From Xenorhabdus sp. IM139775 (GTDB taxonomy: Bacteria; Pseudomonadota; Gammaproteobacteria; Enterobacterales; Enterobacteriaceae): 55,491 bases of DNA. Shown here one piece after another: positions 1 to 11,465 of this stretch. The stretch spans positions 1 through 55,491 of the forward strand of contig NZ_JAQRFK010000019.1 of NCBI RefSeq assembly GCF_028598745.1. The letters are read 5' to 3'. The notes under the pieces are model-generated. The model saw only the letters and a program-made list of their open reading frames with translations. It did not search any database and was not told the origin of the DNA. Numbering within the stretch: the first letter of the stretch is position 1; the number at the start of each line of letters is the position of its first letter. A program made the translations under genes and the position numbers.

Positions 1-209
1 ACCAGATAAGGTTTGCCCGATTTATTTTTTCGCACTTCATGGCGAGCCTTATCGGGAGAGTTGACTTGCACAGAGTGAATACCCTTGTTGGCGGCAGCCT
101 TGGAGGTATACATTTCACTGTTCAGAATAATGTCACCACTTGCTGTCACCAGATTGAAATAAAATTGCCCGTTCTTTGTTTTCTTAAGATCATAATGCCC
201 AGTAGCCAT
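1..209 (-). CDS. yegP: YegP family protein (DUF1508), 5' part only
   Basis: The leftward frame starts at ATG 209 with an AGGAGAA ribosome site at 215-221 and is still open at the window edge, so 69 residues are visible. The protein begins MATGHYDLKKTKNGQFYF and shows the DUF1508 pattern twice: an F-x-L/Y-F-N-L strand, then S-x-M-Y-(T)S-K-A-A-A-N-K-G-I-x-S-V. In E. coli YegP is a short cytoplasmic protein of two such repeats with no established function. There yegP follows baeR in the same neighbourhood; here an MFS gene of opposite orientation lies between them. Confidence 0.85.
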   Translation of the reverse strand, partial: MATGHYDLKKTKNGQFYFNLVTASGDIILNSEMYTSKAAANKGIHSVQVNSPDKARHEVRKNKSGKPYL

Positions 210-336
210 AAGAAATTCTCCTGATTGGGTAATTATCAGCTTAAGTTTAGCCTGAATTTTATACGATCAAGGAGTTTAATGAAAAAAATTCTCTCCTGCT
301 TCTCTATTTTTATCGAGCACAATAACTATTTTGTCT

Positions 337-354
337 TTGTCAATTAATTGACAA
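337..354. promoter_or_regulatory. 18-bp perfect palindrome, probable operator
   Basis: TTGTCAATTAATTGACAA is a perfect palindrome in the 255-bp gap between the divergent yegP and MFS genes. Its form resembles MarR- or TetR-type operators. A TATATT hexamer at 382-387 could be the -10 of the MFS gene, without a good -35. No regulator gene is adjacent in the window, so the cognate protein is unknown. Confidence 0.4.
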
Positions 355-464
355 TGGCTTCCAAATTGGCGGCTGCATGAATATATTACAGTCTCTGTCT
401 CAGGGAAAAGACGCATCATGATAACCATCATCTGATTAATCCAGATTCTTATTAGGAGTGTTTC

Positions 465-1613
465 ATGCCTATTGCTATTTTGGCTCTGGCCATCGCGACA
501 TTTGGGATTGCAACGACCGAATTTATTGTCGCGGGTTTACTTCCTGAAATTGCCACTGAATTTAGTATTTCAATACCAACTGCGGGGTATATGGTAACCA
601 GTTATGCCCTTGGGGTTTTTATCGGGGCACCCGTTCTAAGCATATTGGGGGGACGGATAGAAAAGAAAAAAATGCTTTCCATGTTGATGGTATTATTTAT
701 TCTTGGAAATGCCCTGACGACTTTTTCCCCGACATTTTATCTGGCCATTATTGGCCGGATTGTGGCCTCTCTGACCCATGGTGCGTTTATGGGGATCGGT
801 GCGATTATTGCCGCTGGGTTGGTAGCAGAAAATAAAAAAACAACCGCCATCGCATTGATGTTTAGCGGAATGACACTGGCTAATTTAATCGGCATACCGC
901 TTGGCACTTGGATAGGGAAAGCGATTTCCTGGCGTGTCACTTTTGCAATAATTACGGTGATTGGCATTATCGCATTAATTGGGATTTTAAAGTTATTACC
1001 TAAATTCGATCAGAAAGCCCCTGTCAGTATTAAAAAGGAACTGCTGGCTTTCACTAATATCCATGTGCTTTTGGCTATGGGGATCACTATTTTAGGCCCT
1101 GCTGCATTTTTTACGACGATTACCTATATCGCACCCTTGATGATAAATGTTGCCGGGTTCTCTGAAAGCGCAATCACTTGGATTCTTCTGGTCTTGGGGC
1201 TGGGGTTTTTCTTTGGCAATATTGTTGGTGGAAAACTTGCAGATAAGGCAATGATGCCATTGTTGTATTGGACTTTAGGGCTACAAGCCTTAATTTTGTT
1301 TATTTTCTGGCTTTATGGCGATAATCCGTTTATTGCTTGTTTAAGCATATTTTTCATGGCGGCATTGGGTTTTGCCACGGTATCGCCAATTCAGCGGCTG
1401 GTCATGGATAAAGCTCAGGAAGCCGGTGCACCTAATCTGGTTTCCTCGGTTAATATTGGCTTCTTTAATTTGGGCAATGCCGTGGGGGCATGGCTGGGTG
1501 GAGTGATTATCGCATCTCATTATGGTTACGCAGCCCTTAATCTGGCCGGGGGGTTATTAGCCTTAATGGCATTGTTATTAGCGGTCATTTCAGGTCTGCA
1601 AAAAAATGAGTGA
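465..1613 (+). CDS. MFS exporter, DHA1 family (AraJ/YdhP-like)
   Basis: This is a 382-residue inner-membrane protein with about 12 hydrophobic segments. The N-terminus reads ATFGIATTEFIVAGLLPEIA, the first-helix signature of the AraJ/YdhP/PbuE branch of drug:H+ antiporters. The loop after TM2 is GGRIEKKK, and TM5 carries a G-x(3)-G-x-P-x-G-like stretch (LIGIPLGTWIG). AGGAGTG at 454-460 places the start at ATG 465. The gene is transcribed alone, convergent with baeR (13 bp between stops). An exporter role is family knowledge; the substrate cannot be read from the sequence. It is not MdtD, whose branch has 14 helices. Confidence 0.8.
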   Translation: MPIAILALAIATFGIATTEFIVAGLLPEIATEFSISIPTAGYMVTSYALGVFIGAPVLSILGGRIEKKKMLSMLMVLFILGNALTTFSPTFYLAIIGRIVASLTHGAFMGIGAIIAAGLVAENKKTTAIALMFSGMTLANLIGIPLGTWIGKAISWRVTFAIITVIGIIALIGILKLLPKFDQKAPVSIKKELLAFTNIHVLLAMGITILGPAAFFTTITYIAPLMINVAGFSESAITWILLVLGLGFFFGNIVGGKLADKAMMPLLYWTLGLQALILFIFWLYGDNPFIACLSIFFMAALGFATVSPIQRLVMDKAQEAGAPNLVSSVNIGFFNLGNAVGAWLGGVIIASHYGYAALNLAGGLLALMALLLAVISGLQKNE

Positions 1614-1625
1614 TGGTGAACAGGG

Positions 1626-2333
1626 TCATATCAAACGGCAGATTTCGGCTTCCCAACGATAACCCAATCCGTAAATGGAACGGATGAAAGATTTGTCGCC
1701 ATCCAATTGCTCCAGTTTCCGGCGCAAGTTTTTAATATGGCTATCGATAGTACGATCATTCACAATGCGGTGATCGTCATAAAGGTTATTCAATAACTGA
1801 TCGCGGGAAAAAACACGCCCTGGCTGGCTGGACATAATTTTAAGCAGGCGGAATTCAACCGGAGTGAGTTCGAGTACCTGTTCAAAATAGTGCGCCTGAA
1901 AGTGGTTCTCATCAATCATCAGTGCACCTTGCACACTGATGATATCTTTCGGACGGTAGCAACGGCGCAAAATGGTCTTGACTCTGGCGACCATTTCCCG
2001 TGGGCTATAAGGCTTGCAGATATAATCGTCAGCCCCGATTTCCAAGCCAAGTAGCCGGTCAATCTCCTCCGTTTTTGCCGTCATCATCACAATCGGGATA
2101 TCGGAAAACCGCCGGATTTCCCGACAGATCGACAATCCATCAAGGCCGGGTAACATGAGGTCGAGCAAGATAATATGGGGTTGGTATTTCTGCACATGCG
2201 CGATGACTTCATCACCACGCCTGAGCCATTGGGTTTGGTAATCCGCAGATTGTAGATAATCAATCAGCAGTTGCCCCAACTTGGGTTCATCTTCAACGAT
2301 TAGAACAGTATATTGTGTAAGCGGTGTAATCAT
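1626..2333 (-). CDS. baeR: BaeR, envelope-stress response regulator
   Basis: OmpR-family regulator, 235 residues from ATG 2333. Receiver: acidic pocket E14-D15, phosphoacceptor D58 in ILLDLMLPG, and K in the [11 protein letters not shown] motif. The C-terminal winged helix has SRDQLL and [15 protein letters not shown]. Near-identity to E. coli BaeR is clear in [12 protein letters not shown] and [20 protein letters not shown]. It receives phosphate from BaeS and activates mdtABC. The frame stays open to a TTG at 2357, but the ATG matches the family N-terminus better; its ribosome site is poor. The upstream 14-bp tandem repeat lies exactly in the translation-initiation region. Confidence 0.93.
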   Translation of the reverse strand: MITPLTQYTVLIVEDEPKLGQLLIDYLQSADYQTQWLRRGDEVIAHVQKYQPHIILLDLMLPGLDGLSICREIRRFSDIPIVMMTAKTEEIDRLLGLEIGADDYICKPYSPREMVARVKTILRRCYRPKDIISVQGALMIDENHFQAHYFEQVLELTPVEFRLLKIMSSQPGRVFSRDQLLNNLYDDHRIVNDRTIDSHIKNLRRKLEQLDGDKSFIRSIYGLGYRWEAEICRLI

Positions 2334-2339
2334 TGTGTT

Positions 2340-2381
2340 CCAAGTATGGTATTCCAAGTATGGTATTCCAAGTATTGCGTT
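2340..2381. repeat. 14-bp tandem repeat in the baeR leader
   Basis: The unit CCAAGTATGGTATT occurs at 2340-2353 and 2354-2367, with a third, decayed copy at 2368-2381. It fills nearly all of the 54 bp between the baeS stop (2388-2390) and the baeR ATG (2331-2333), so copy-number change would alter the spacing of baeR translation signals. Confidence 0.85.
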
Positions 2382-2387
2382 TCAAAT

Positions 2388-3788
2388 TTAGCGCGTTTCA
2401 AGTTCAGATAATTTAATCAATGGTAATTCTACGCGAATTTTAATACCACCTAAAGGTGAGCTTTCTGCGAGAATGATTCCATTATGGGCTTCAACGATGT
2501 TATAACAAATTGCCAGCCCAAGCCCTGAACCTCCGCTTGCACGGTTACGGGAAGATTCGCCCCGGTAAAAACGCTCAAAAACATGCTGACATTGTTCGGC
2601 CGTCAGTCCGGGCGCACTGTCCTGTACATCCAAACGCCATTTTTGTTGATCTGAATATCCACGGATAATGACTTTTCCATGCTCATTCGTATAACGCAGG
2701 CTATTTTCCAGCAAATTGTGGAATAACTGTGTCAGCCGATTTGGATCAGCAAACAGTGTCACGTTTTCTTTTAACTCTAATACCAACCTGATTTGTTTAT
2801 CCGTAAAACGGCCATGATAATTCGCGACGGAGATTTGCAGTAATTCACCGATATTCACAAGCTCTTTTTTATAGGTCAGGGAACCCCGATTAGAAAGGGA
2901 TAATAGATGCAGATCATCCACCAGCTTTGTCAAAGTAGCCACTTCGGTGAGCAACGAAGGGATAGTTTCCGGGGTTGTCTCTCGTACACCATCCTGCAAG
3001 GCTTCCAGTTCACCGCGCAGAACAGACAGTGGGGTACGCAGTTCATGGGAGATATCAGCCATATAATTACGCCGCATCTGTTCATTTTTTTCCAGCGTGC
3101 GGGCAAGTTGGTTAAAATCTGATGCCAATTTACCAATTTCGTCTTTACTGGATGGAACGACACGGATACTAAAATCACCTGCTGCAAGTTTATGTGTCCC
3201 TTCAACCAGCCGCTTAACAGGTCTTAAAAGACCACGGGAGAGAAGAAAAGTGGCAATCAGTGCCAACAAAGTTGAAAGCCCGCCGATAGCCCAACTGGTA
3301 AATTGTTGCTGGTGGGCGAAACTGATATCAGCCTGACGGGTAATCTTGTCTGATGCGCTGACAATGACCCAACCGACAACATGATTGTGATAGGTGACAG
3401 GCTTGCGATAACTGTCTGCCGGAATATCATTAGAATGCCCTACCAAACGATTCATGTCAGTGTCCACAATCCAAAACTGGGGACGCCAACCATGAGATTT
3501 GGTCTTTTGCAGGGCATTGTCACCCTGTTCAATGGTGCGGATAATTTGAAATATCGCCCGATCATTCTGAGTCAGAAAGCGCCAATTGCCGTACTGCTGA
3601 TATTGTTCTGTCAAGGCTTCTGCCAGCATATTAGCCCGGGTTTGGCTATTTTGTTTGATATAGCCAATAAAACCGTGCTGAAAGCTGAGGTAAATGCCCC
3701 AGTGCATGGTGACCAATACCAGCATACAAGTGGCAAAAATGGCCAGAAAAAGTTTACTGCTGATGCCCATTTTGATCCTGAATCTCAT
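2388..3788 (-). CDS. baeS: BaeS, envelope-stress sensor histidine kinase
   Basis: 466-residue inner-membrane kinase. TM1 is about residues 12-34, the periplasmic sensor about 35-163, TM2 about 164-186, then HAMP (LLRPVKRLVEGTHKLAAGDF). The phosphorylated histidine is H248 in ADISHELRTPL. ATP-binding boxes follow: N box NLLENSLRY, the DSAPGL loop and GGSGLGLAICYNIVEAHNG. The sequence tracks E. coli BaeS throughout, including GNWRFL in the sensor. It detects envelope stress and toxic compounds and phosphorylates BaeR. The start lies inside a 9-bp tandem array that also holds the mdtC stop, and no strong ribosome site is visible. Confidence 0.93.
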   Translation of the reverse strand: MRFRIKMGISSKLFLAIFATCMLVLVTMHWGIYLSFQHGFIGYIKQNSQTRANMLAEALTEQYQQYGNWRFLTQNDRAIFQIIRTIEQGDNALQKTKSHGWRPQFWIVDTDMNRLVGHSNDIPADSYRKPVTYHNHVVGWVIVSASDKITRQADISFAHQQQFTSWAIGGLSTLLALIATFLLSRGLLRPVKRLVEGTHKLAAGDFSIRVVPSSKDEIGKLASDFNQLARTLEKNEQMRRNYMADISHELRTPLSVLRGELEALQDGVRETTPETIPSLLTEVATLTKLVDDLHLLSLSNRGSLTYKKELVNIGELLQISVANYHGRFTDKQIRLVLELKENVTLFADPNRLTQLFHNLLENSLRYTNEHGKVIIRGYSDQQKWRLDVQDSAPGLTAEQCQHVFERFYRGESSRNRASGGSGLGLAICYNIVEAHNGIILAESSPLGGIKIRVELPLIKLSELETR

Positions 3789-3822
3789 TCTGCTTATTCT
3801 GCTTATTCTGCTTATTCTACTT
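3787..3822. repeat. 9-bp tandem repeat across the mdtC stop and baeS start
   Basis: Three exact copies of ATTCTGCTT (3787-3813) are followed by ATTCTACTT (3814-3822). The array covers the last codons of mdtC, the 28-bp gap and the baeS ATG (3786-3788). E. coli has mdtD between mdtC and baeS; here the repeat is all that separates them. Confidence 0.85.
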
Positions 3823-6800
3823 ATGGCTATCCGAGTCGGCTACCTGAGATAATGCTGTGCTGCGGGTTGCATGGCGAAGGCGCCATTTTTCACGTAATCG
3901 GTCAAAAAACAGATACACAACCGGCGTGGTATACAGAGTGAGAAGTTGGCTGACCACCAGACCACCCACGATAGTGATCCCCAGTGGTAAACGTAATTCG
4001 GCACCATCTCCATTGCTCAGTACCAAAGGTAAAGCCCCAAACAGCGCAGAAAGCGTCGTCATCATGATCGGACGGAATCGTAATAAACTGGCCTGAAAAA
4101 TGGCTTCTTGAGCGCTGAGCTTACCATTGCGTTGAGCTTCAAGGGCAAAATCGACCATGATGATGGCATTTTTCTTGACAATGCCGATTAACAGCATAAT
4201 CCCAATCATGGCGATGAGGCTAAATGGGGTATTGAACAGTTCCAGCGCCAGCAAAGCCCCGACGCCCGCGGAAGGCAGGGTGGAAAGAATGGTCAGGGGA
4301 TGAATGTAACTCTCATAGAGTATGCCAAGCACCAGATAAACCGTGACGATGGCGGCGAGGATCACCAGTAACTGGGAGCGTTCACTCTCCTGAAAATCCT
4401 GTGCGGTACCTGCAAACGAACTGCGCACGGCGGAAGGAACACCCAGCTCTGTTATTGTCCTGTCTATTGCGCTGATTGCATCAGACAGCGTATAACCTGG
4501 CGCCACATCAAAGGCAATGGAGGAAGACGCCGAAAGCCCCTGATGATAAACATCCAAGGGGGCATTGGCCGGATACCACCGGGCAAAGTAGGAGAGGGGA
4601 ATACGTTCACCTTTGTTATTAATGATAAACATTTTCTCCAGCGCACTGGGATCTTGGTTATATTGCGGTTCAACTTCCATCACCACTTTATATTGATTCA
4701 AAGAGGTGTAAATTGTAGAAACCTGTCTCTGCCCAAATGCGCTGTTGAGCAAATTATTTGCCTCAGCAACATTGATGCCTAAACGCGCCATCACATCACG
4801 ATCGTAGGTAATCGCGATTTCAGCGCCTTTCGTCTCTTCATCACCATCGGCATTGACATCCACCAACTGAGGCAACGTTTTCAATGCCTTCTGGACAACA
4901 GGACTCCATTTACGTAATTCACCAAAATCATCGGACAACAAATTAAACTGGTAACTCGATTTACCGCCCTGTCCTCCGCTTCTCAAATCCTGAACAGGAA
5001 CTAAATATAGCTGTGCGCCAGCTATACTAGGCAGTTGGCTTCTTAAACGGGTGATCACTTGTTGGATACTTTCGCTACGTTCTTTCAATGGCTTCAACGA
5101 AATAAACATAAAGCCGGTATTGATGCTGTCACCACCGGTAAAACCCACGACATTATCCACGGTGGGATCATCATCAATGGCCTGCATAAAGCGTTTCACT
5201 TTCTCCCGCATGGCCTGAAATGAAATGCTTTGATCCGCCACCACAAACCCCAGCATTTTGCCGGTATCTTGTTGCGGGAAAAACGTTTTCGGAATGCTGA
5301 TATAGAGCCAGATATTCAGGCCGATAACACCGATCAATATCAACAATACCCAGCGAGTATGATTAAGTATCCATTGCAATGAACGGGCGTAGCCTTGCTG
5401 GATCCGCAACAATACCTTACCGAACCCCCGCGTCTGCTTCTGTGCATTTTGGGGAGAGGATTTCAGCAGATGTGCACACATCATTGGGGTCAAGGTGAGT
5501 GAAATTAACAGCGAGATCCCGATGGCGGTTGCCAGTGTGACCGCAAAATCCCGGAATAATCTGCCGAGTAATTCATCGATCAGGACGAGGGGAATAAATA
5601 CCGCAATGAGGGATAAGCTCATGGCTAACACCGTGAATCCCACTTCCCGGGTGCCTTTGAGGGCGGCTTGCATTGGTTTTAACCCGGCATTCAGATGGCG
5701 GGAAATATTCTCCAGCACCACAATGGCATCATCGACAACAAATCCGGTGGCAATGGTTAGTGCCATCAAAGAAAGGTTATTCAGGCTGAAACCACATAAA
5801 TACATGGCGGTAAACGTACCAATCAGTGATACCGGAACCGCAATGGCCGGAATCAATGTCGCCCGGCCAGAACGTAAAAACAGGAACACGACCAGAATGA
5901 CCAACGCGACGGCAATGGCGAGTGCCCGCTTAACTTCTTGCAGGGAAGCTTGGATCGCCGGTGAACGATCTTGGGCAACTTTGAGCTGAACATTGGCCGG
6001 TAAGGAGGCTTGCAAGGCAGGAAATTGATCACGAATGCGTTGAACGGTTGAGATGATATTGGCACCCGCTTCACGGCGGATAATCAGCACAATCGCCGAC
6101 TTATTTCCAGACATGCCTGCTGCGCGGGTATCCTCGACAGAATGCTTAACATTGGCGATATCCTGCAACCTGACCGGTGCCCCATGATTATAGCGGACAA
6201 TAATTGAGCGGTAATCGTCAGGGGTTTTCAGCTCGTCATTGGTGTGTAACTGCCAACTCTGTTTATCGGAATCAACATGACCCGTTGGAAACCGGAGATT
6301 AGCATGGTTGATAGCATTACTGACATCATTGAGAGAAACCCCTTGATTGAAGAGGGCATTAGGGTTGAGTTCAACTCGTATTGCCGGTAATGAACTCCCG
6401 CCGACACTGACTTTACTGACACCTTCTATCTGAGAAATTTTCTGCGCCAGCCGGGTGGAAGCAAGATCATACAGTTGGCCATCACTGTAATTGTCTGAAG
6501 TGAGCGTCAGGATCATGATCGGGGCACCTGACAGATTCGCTTTATAATATCTCGGCTTGCTTGGAATACCGGAAGGCAACAAACTTTGGGTGGCATTGAT
6601 GGCGGCCTGAACATCCCGCGCTGCGCCATTGATATCCCGATCAAGATCAAATTCCAGGAAAATAGAAGCGCTTCCCAACGAACTGGCAGAAGACATCTCT
6701 TTGACCCCGGCTATCCTGCCTAATGCGCGCTCCAGCGGTGTCGTCACGGAAGATGCCATTGTTTCTGGTGATGCGCCGGGCATGGACGCGTAAACCGTTA

Positions 6801-6933
6801 TCACGGGAAAATCAACCTTTGGCAGCGGTGCCACAGGTAGCAGGATAAAACTGAGTGCCCCGCACAGGGTGATGGCTAAACTCAGCAATGTTGTGGCAAC
6901 CGGCCGCCGGATAAATAGGGCGAAGAATTTCAC
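3817..6933 (-). CDS. mdtC: MdtC, RND multidrug efflux pump subunit
   Basis: 1038 residues, near the 1025 of E. coli MdtC. RND inner-membrane transporter with 12 TM helices and two large periplasmic loops. The N-terminus [19 protein letters not shown] is typical, and the TM4 proton-relay motif [16 protein letters not shown] carries the paired Asp. A second repeat half begins with the TM after [11 protein letters not shown]. With MdtB it forms the heteromultimeric pump that, through MdtA and an outer-membrane channel such as TolC, exports bile salts, novobiocin and similar compounds. Its start overlaps the mdtB stop by 4 bp (ATGA), indicating translational coupling. Confidence 0.95.
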   Translation of the reverse strand: MKFFALFIRRPVATTLLSLAITLCGALSFILLPVAPLPKVDFPVITVYASMPGASPETMASSVTTPLERALGRIAGVKEMSSASSLGSASIFLEFDLDRDINGAARDVQAAINATQSLLPSGIPSKPRYYKANLSGAPIMILTLTSDNYSDGQLYDLASTRLAQKISQIEGVSKVSVGGSSLPAIRVELNPNALFNQGVSLNDVSNAINHANLRFPTGHVDSDKQSWQLHTNDELKTPDDYRSIIVRYNHGAPVRLQDIANVKHSVEDTRAAGMSGNKSAIVLIIRREAGANIISTVQRIRDQFPALQASLPANVQLKVAQDRSPAIQASLQEVKRALAIAVALVILVVFLFLRSGRATLIPAIAVPVSLIGTFTAMYLCGFSLNNLSLMALTIATGFVVDDAIVVLENISRHLNAGLKPMQAALKGTREVGFTVLAMSLSLIAVFIPLVLIDELLGRLFRDFAVTLATAIGISLLISLTLTPMMCAHLLKSSPQNAQKQTRGFGKVLLRIQQGYARSLQWILNHTRWVLLILIGVIGLNIWLYISIPKTFFPQQDTGKMLGFVVADQSISFQAMREKVKRFMQAIDDDPTVDNVVGFTGGDSINTGFMFISLKPLKERSESIQQVITRLRSQLPSIAGAQLYLVPVQDLRSGGQGGKSSYQFNLLSDDFGELRKWSPVVQKALKTLPQLVDVNADGDEETKGAEIAITYDRDVMARLGINVAEANNLLNSAFGQRQVSTIYTSLNQYKVVMEVEPQYNQDPSALEKMFIINNKGERIPLSYFARWYPANAPLDVYHQGLSASSSIAFDVAPGYTLSDAISAIDRTITELGVPSAVRSSFAGTAQDFQESERSQLLVILAAIVTVYLVLGILYESYIHPLTILSTLPSAGVGALLALELFNTPFSLIAMIGIMLLIGIVKKNAIIMVDFALEAQRNGKLSAQEAIFQASLLRFRPIMMTTLSALFGALPLVLSNGDGAELRLPLGITIVGGLVVSQLLTLYTTPVVYLFFDRLREKWRLRHATRSTALSQVADSDSHK

Positions 6934-9900
6934 AGCGGCTCCTGAGAGTTATCTGAGGCTTTCTCAAGCCTGATTTGGTGATCTTTCTTATTATTTCGGC
7001 GATTCCGGTAATAATGCGCTAACTGATCAAATAGCAGATAAATAACGGGTGTTGTGAACAAGGTCAGGATCTGGCTCATGATCAGACCGCCCACCATGCT
7101 GACCCCTAAAGGGCGGCGCAGCTCTGCACCGATACCGGTACTCAGCATCAGCGGCAGCGCCCCCAGCAGCGCTGCCATTGTCGTCATCAATATTGGCCTG
7201 AAACGCAGCAGACAGGCTTGATAAATGGCTTCATAAGGGGACATGCCTTTTTCCCGCTCTGCGGCCAGCGCAAAATCGATCATCATGATGGCGTTTTTCT
7301 TCACAATGCCGATCAGGAGAATAATCCCAATAATGGCGATAATATCCAGCTCATATCCGCCGATCATCAAAGACAACAAGGCTCCGACACCCGCGGTAGG
7401 CAAGGTGGACAAGATGGTCACGGGATGAATAAAACTTTCGTACAGGATACCGAGCACGATATACATGGCGACGACAGCCGCCAAAATCAGCCAAAGGGTA
7501 TTATTGAGCGCATTCTGGAACGCCAGTGTTGCCCCCTGAAATTGCGTGATAATGTCTTTTGGCATTTGGATCGCCTGTTTTGCCTCCTTGACCGCATTGA
7601 CGGCTTGTTCAAGGGACGAATCTTGCGCCACATTGAATGAGAAAGTGACAGAAGGAAATTGTTGCAGGTGATCGATAGATAAATTCCCCAGCCGCTGTTC
7701 GACAGTGGCAATGGCATTGAGAGGCACCATTTTTCCCTCACTGTCTCCATTACTACTGGTCAGATAAAGGTGGTTTATCGCATCCAGCCCGGGTGAATTT
7801 TGCGTATCTTGCTCAAGAATGACGCGATACTGATTTGATTGCGTGTAAATCGTTGAAATCAGGCGTTGGCCAAAAGCGTTATACAACGCATTATCCACGG
7901 CGTCCATTGAGATCCCGAAGCGGCTGGCCATATCCCTGTTCACGTTGAGATAAGCGATCAGCCCCTGATCTTGCCAGTTGTTACCGATATCCACCAATTC
8001 CGGCCGTTGTTTCAGGGCATGTTGCAATTTGGGCACCCAGACCGCAAGTTCATCAAGCGAAGTGGCTTGCAAGGTAAACTGGTATTGCGTGCGCGATACT
8101 TGGGTATCAATGGTCAAATCCTGAGTGGGTTGCAGGTACAGCTTGACGTCAGGGACTTTGGCAATCCGCGCCTGTAGGCGTGGGATCACCTCATCAATAC
8201 GGGTGCCCCGCTGGCTGAGGGGTTTCAACGTGATTTGAAGGCGCGCATTATTCAGGGTTGGGTTGCTGCCATCGACACCGATAAAGGTCGTGACATTATC
8301 CACCGCCGGATCTTTTAATAACAGTGCCGTGACCTGCCGCTGTTTATCTGCCATTGCATTAAATGAAATGGATTGTGGTGCTTCCAGTGTCCCCTGAATC
8401 AGGCCGTTATCTTGCAGGGGAAAGAACCCCTTGGGGATCATGACATAGAGCAGGGCAGTCAGCGCCAGCGTACCGAGTGCAACGCCAAGTGTCAGCCAAG
8501 GGTGATTCAATACCCGTTTCAGAAACACGGCATAGACGGCAATCAGGCGTTCAAAGAAACGTTCACAGGCCTGTTCGAAGCGATTGTGCTTAATATTCGC
8601 TTCGGGTTTCAGCATCCTTGCACACATCATTGGCGTCAGTGTCAATGACACCACGGCAGAAATTAAAATGGCGACAGCAAGGGTAATGGCGAACTCCCTG
8701 AACAGCCGACCGACGATATCTCCCATAAACAGCAGAGGGATCAGGACGGCAATTAATGAGAAAGTCAGGGAGATAATCGTAAAGCCAATTTCGCCTGCCC
8801 CTTTTAGCGCCGCTGCCAGCGGTTTTTCTCCCCGCTCAATATAACGGGAGATATTTTCTATCACCACAATGGCATCATCCACCACAAAACCGGTTGCAAT
8901 GGTTAAGGCCATTAAGGTGAGGTTATTGACGGAAAAGCCACAAAAGTACATAACGGCAAAGGTGCCTACCAGCGAAAGAGGTACGGCAATACTGGGGATC
9001 AGGGTGGCAATGCCATTGCGCAAAAACAGGTAAATCACCATGACAACCAGTGCGATAGCCAGCAACAGTTCAAACTGCACATCTTCGACTGAATGGCGGA
9101 TCGAGACGGTACGGTCTGTCAGTATTTCCACCTTGACGGATTTGGGCAGGCTGCTGATCAATTCTGGCAGCATAGCGTGGATATTATCCGTCGTTTCAAT
9201 CACATTCGCCCCGGGCTGGCGCTGAACATTGATGACGATAGCTGGCTTTTCATTTGCCCATGCGCCTAACTTGCTATTTTCCACACCCTGTTCAATGGTC
9301 GCGACATCACGCAGGCGAACCGGCGCACTGTTTTTATAGGCGACGATTAAATTGCGGTAATCGTCGATAGACTTTATTTGATCGTTGGAGGAGATGGTGA
9401 TGGAGCGAGTCGGCCCGTCAAAGCTGCCTTTTGCCGAATTCACATTGGCTTTCATGATGGCAGAACGGATCACATTGCTGTCTAATCCTTGTGCCGCGAC
9501 GGCTTGTGCATTCAGTTTCACCCGTACTGCGGGGCGCTGCCCGCCCGCCAAGGTGACCAAACCGACACCACTGACTTGAGAAATGCGCTGGGCCACGCGG
9601 GTTTCCACCATATCTTGCACCTGAGGCATTGCCACGGCATCAGAGGTGACGGCCAGCGTCAATATCGGGGGATCAGCCGGATTGACTTTGCTGTAAATCG
9701 GCGGATAAGGAAGATCCTCAGGCAGTAAATTGCTGGCTGAATTGATGGCCGCCTGAACATCCTGCTCTGCCACATCCAAGGGCAATGAGAGCTGGAATAC
9801 CAATGTGATCACCGAAGCCCCACCTGAACTTCGGGATGACATCTGCTTCAGGCCGGACATCTGACCAAACTGACGTTCGAGCGGTGCGGTCACCGCAGAT

Positions 9901-10106
9901 GTCATCACATCGGGATTGGCACCGGGATACAGTGTCACCACTTGGATGGTGGGGTAATCCACTTGCGGCAAGGCAGAAACGGGCAGCATCCGGTAACCAA
10001 TGAGCCCGGCCAGCAAGATCGCAATCATAAACAGCGTCGTGGCAACAGGACGTAAGATAAACAGGCGGGATGGCCCTCCGCCGGTTATTGGCGAATCAGA
10101 TTGCAT
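6930..10106 (-). CDS. mdtB: MdtB, RND multidrug efflux pump subunit
   Basis: 1058 residues (E. coli 1040), paralogous to MdtC. The N-terminus [19 protein letters not shown] and the TM4 motif [19 protein letters not shown] are diagnostic. It is the partner of MdtC in the B2C-type trimer. The stop codon of mdtA and the start codon of mdtB share one base (TAATG at 10102-10106), and the gene overlaps mdtC by 4 bp, so the three subunits are translationally linked. The C-terminal tail after [10 protein letters not shown] is cytoplasmic and rich in charged residues. Confidence 0.95.
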   Translation of the reverse strand: MQSDSPITGGGPSRLFILRPVATTLFMIAILLAGLIGYRMLPVSALPQVDYPTIQVVTLYPGANPDVMTSAVTAPLERQFGQMSGLKQMSSRSSGGASVITLVFQLSLPLDVAEQDVQAAINSASNLLPEDLPYPPIYSKVNPADPPILTLAVTSDAVAMPQVQDMVETRVAQRISQVSGVGLVTLAGGQRPAVRVKLNAQAVAAQGLDSNVIRSAIMKANVNSAKGSFDGPTRSITISSNDQIKSIDDYRNLIVAYKNSAPVRLRDVATIEQGVENSKLGAWANEKPAIVINVQRQPGANVIETTDNIHAMLPELISSLPKSVKVEILTDRTVSIRHSVEDVQFELLLAIALVVMVIYLFLRNGIATLIPSIAVPLSLVGTFAVMYFCGFSVNNLTLMALTIATGFVVDDAIVVIENISRYIERGEKPLAAALKGAGEIGFTIISLTFSLIAVLIPLLFMGDIVGRLFREFAITLAVAILISAVVSLTLTPMMCARMLKPEANIKHNRFEQACERFFERLIAVYAVFLKRVLNHPWLTLGVALGTLALTALLYVMIPKGFFPLQDNGLIQGTLEAPQSISFNAMADKQRQVTALLLKDPAVDNVTTFIGVDGSNPTLNNARLQITLKPLSQRGTRIDEVIPRLQARIAKVPDVKLYLQPTQDLTIDTQVSRTQYQFTLQATSLDELAVWVPKLQHALKQRPELVDIGNNWQDQGLIAYLNVNRDMASRFGISMDAVDNALYNAFGQRLISTIYTQSNQYRVILEQDTQNSPGLDAINHLYLTSSNGDSEGKMVPLNAIATVEQRLGNLSIDHLQQFPSVTFSFNVAQDSSLEQAVNAVKEAKQAIQMPKDIITQFQGATLAFQNALNNTLWLILAAVVAMYIVLGILYESFIHPVTILSTLPTAGVGALLSLMIGGYELDIIAIIGIILLIGIVKKNAIMMIDFALAAEREKGMSPYEAIYQACLLRFRPILMTTMAALLGALPLMLSTGIGAELRRPLGVSMVGGLIMSQILTLFTTPVIYLLFDQLAHYYRNRRNNKKDHQIRLEKASDNSQEPL

Positions 10107-11344
10107 TAGGCGTTCTCCACTTGACCGTTTGATTGCCCTGAATTTTTCTGCTCTTTATCCGCATCAAGTGCTTCAATGGCCAAGGGTTTGACAATCTCGA
10201 CTTTGGCACCTTCGGTCAGGCCGTCAATGCCATCAGTTACAACGCGTTCACCTGCTGACAGGCCACTATTGATAACCACCCATTGACTATTTTGCAGGCC
10301 GGCAACCACCTTATGCTTGCTGACCTTGTCTTCTTTATCCACTTTCCAGACGAAATTACCGCTATTTCCCATTTGTAACCCGGCAACGGGAATCACAACA
10401 GCATCGTTAAAGGTATTGACTTTTATCTGGATATTGACGAATTGATTGGGAAACAACACATTATCCTGATTATTGAATTGTGCTTTCATCTTGATGGTGC
10501 CGGTCGTCACATCAATCTGGTTATCGATACTGGAGAGTTTTCCTTGCGCTAATTGTTGCTGATTATTGCGATCCCACGCAATGACAGCCACATTTTTGTG
10601 ATCTTTTTGTGCTTTCAACACGGTGCCGATATCGTTTTCAGGCAGGGAAAACAGGATATCAATGGGATCGACTTGCGTAATCACCACAATGGGTGTTGCA
10701 CCGCCACCAGAGATATAGTTACCGACATCAATGCGTTTCAAGCCGACGCGCCCGGAAATGGGCGCTGTGATGCGGCTGTATGCCAATTGCAGTTTGGCGT
10801 CGTCGATATCGGATTGATCGGCTGTTAAGCCCGCTTCACTTTGGCGAACCAACGAGATTTGTTTATCCAGATCTTGCTGGGAGATAAGTTTACTTTTTGC
10901 CAATTGCTGAAAGCGGCGCAAATCCTGTTTCGCATTCGCCAATGTTGCCTGATCTTTGGCATATTGCCCCTGCGCCCTTGCCAGTTTGACCTTCAAGGGA
11001 CGGGGATCGATTTCCGCCAGCAAATTCCCTTTTTTGACATACTGGCCTTCATCAAAATGCAGGGCGATTAACTGGCCTTCCACTTGGCTCGTGACAGTCA
11101 CCGTATTTGCCGCCAGCACCGTTCCTAATCCACCTAAATAATGGGGGACAGATTTGATTTCAGCCGTCGCGACTTGCACGGGGGGTTGATTGGGATTAGG
11201 CAGACTCTGTTTTGATTTTGCATCTTGAGGGCCATCTGCTGATGGCGGTGCGTTGAAATATTTCCACGCAAAGAAAACGGCCACGACGATCACGGCCAGC
11301 ACCGCAGCGAGTCGGAAAAAGGAGGAACGGCTTTTGTTATTCAT
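10106..11344 (-). CDS. mdtA: MdtA, membrane-fusion protein of the MdtABC pump
   Basis: 412-residue periplasmic adaptor. An N-terminal anchor is at about residues 10-27 ([19 protein letters not shown]), followed by the lipoyl-like hairpin region ([20 protein letters not shown], residues about 82-101), a coiled-coil hairpin rich in Ala/Gln/Lys, the mirrored lipoyl half ([20 protein letters not shown]) and a beta-barrel domain. It links the MdtBC pump to the outer-membrane channel. First gene of the operon; the BaeR-like box lies about 105 bp upstream of its ATG. Confidence 0.93.
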   Translation of the reverse strand: MNNKSRSSFFRLAAVLAVIVVAVFFAWKYFNAPPSADGPQDAKSKQSLPNPNQPPVQVATAEIKSVPHYLGGLGTVLAANTVTVTSQVEGQLIALHFDEGQYVKKGNLLAEIDPRPLKVKLARAQGQYAKDQATLANAKQDLRRFQQLAKSKLISQQDLDKQISLVRQSEAGLTADQSDIDDAKLQLAYSRITAPISGRVGLKRIDVGNYISGGGATPIVVITQVDPIDILFSLPENDIGTVLKAQKDHKNVAVIAWDRNNQQQLAQGKLSSIDNQIDVTTGTIKMKAQFNNQDNVLFPNQFVNIQIKVNTFNDAVVIPVAGLQMGNSGNFVWKVDKEDKVSKHKVVAGLQNSQWVVINSGLSAGERVVTDGIDGLTEGAKVEIVKPLAIEALDADKEQKNSGQSNGQVENA

Positions 11345-11447
11345 TTGCTCGACATTCTCTTAAGTGTTGTGGCGGTAACCAATCGGGTGGCATCTTAATT
11401 CTATATTAGGCGCAAGAGTATATTATTAGTGTAACCAACAGGAATTC

Positions 11448-11465
11448 GTCAATAATGAAGAAAAT
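11448..11465 (-). promoter_or_regulatory. BaeR box upstream of mdtABC
   Basis: On the minus strand the 18-mer ATTTTCTTCATTATTGAC matches 15 of 18 positions of the published E. coli BaeR box TTTTTCTCCATDATTGGC (consensus from memory). It lies about 105 bp before the mdtA start, a suitable place for activation by phosphorylated BaeR. Confidence 0.6.

Noticed and set aside
3381-3941. 186-codon plus-strand frame across the baeS-mdtC joint
   Set aside because: Its SAYSAYSAY run is only the 9-bp repeat read in another frame, and both overlapping genes are certain.
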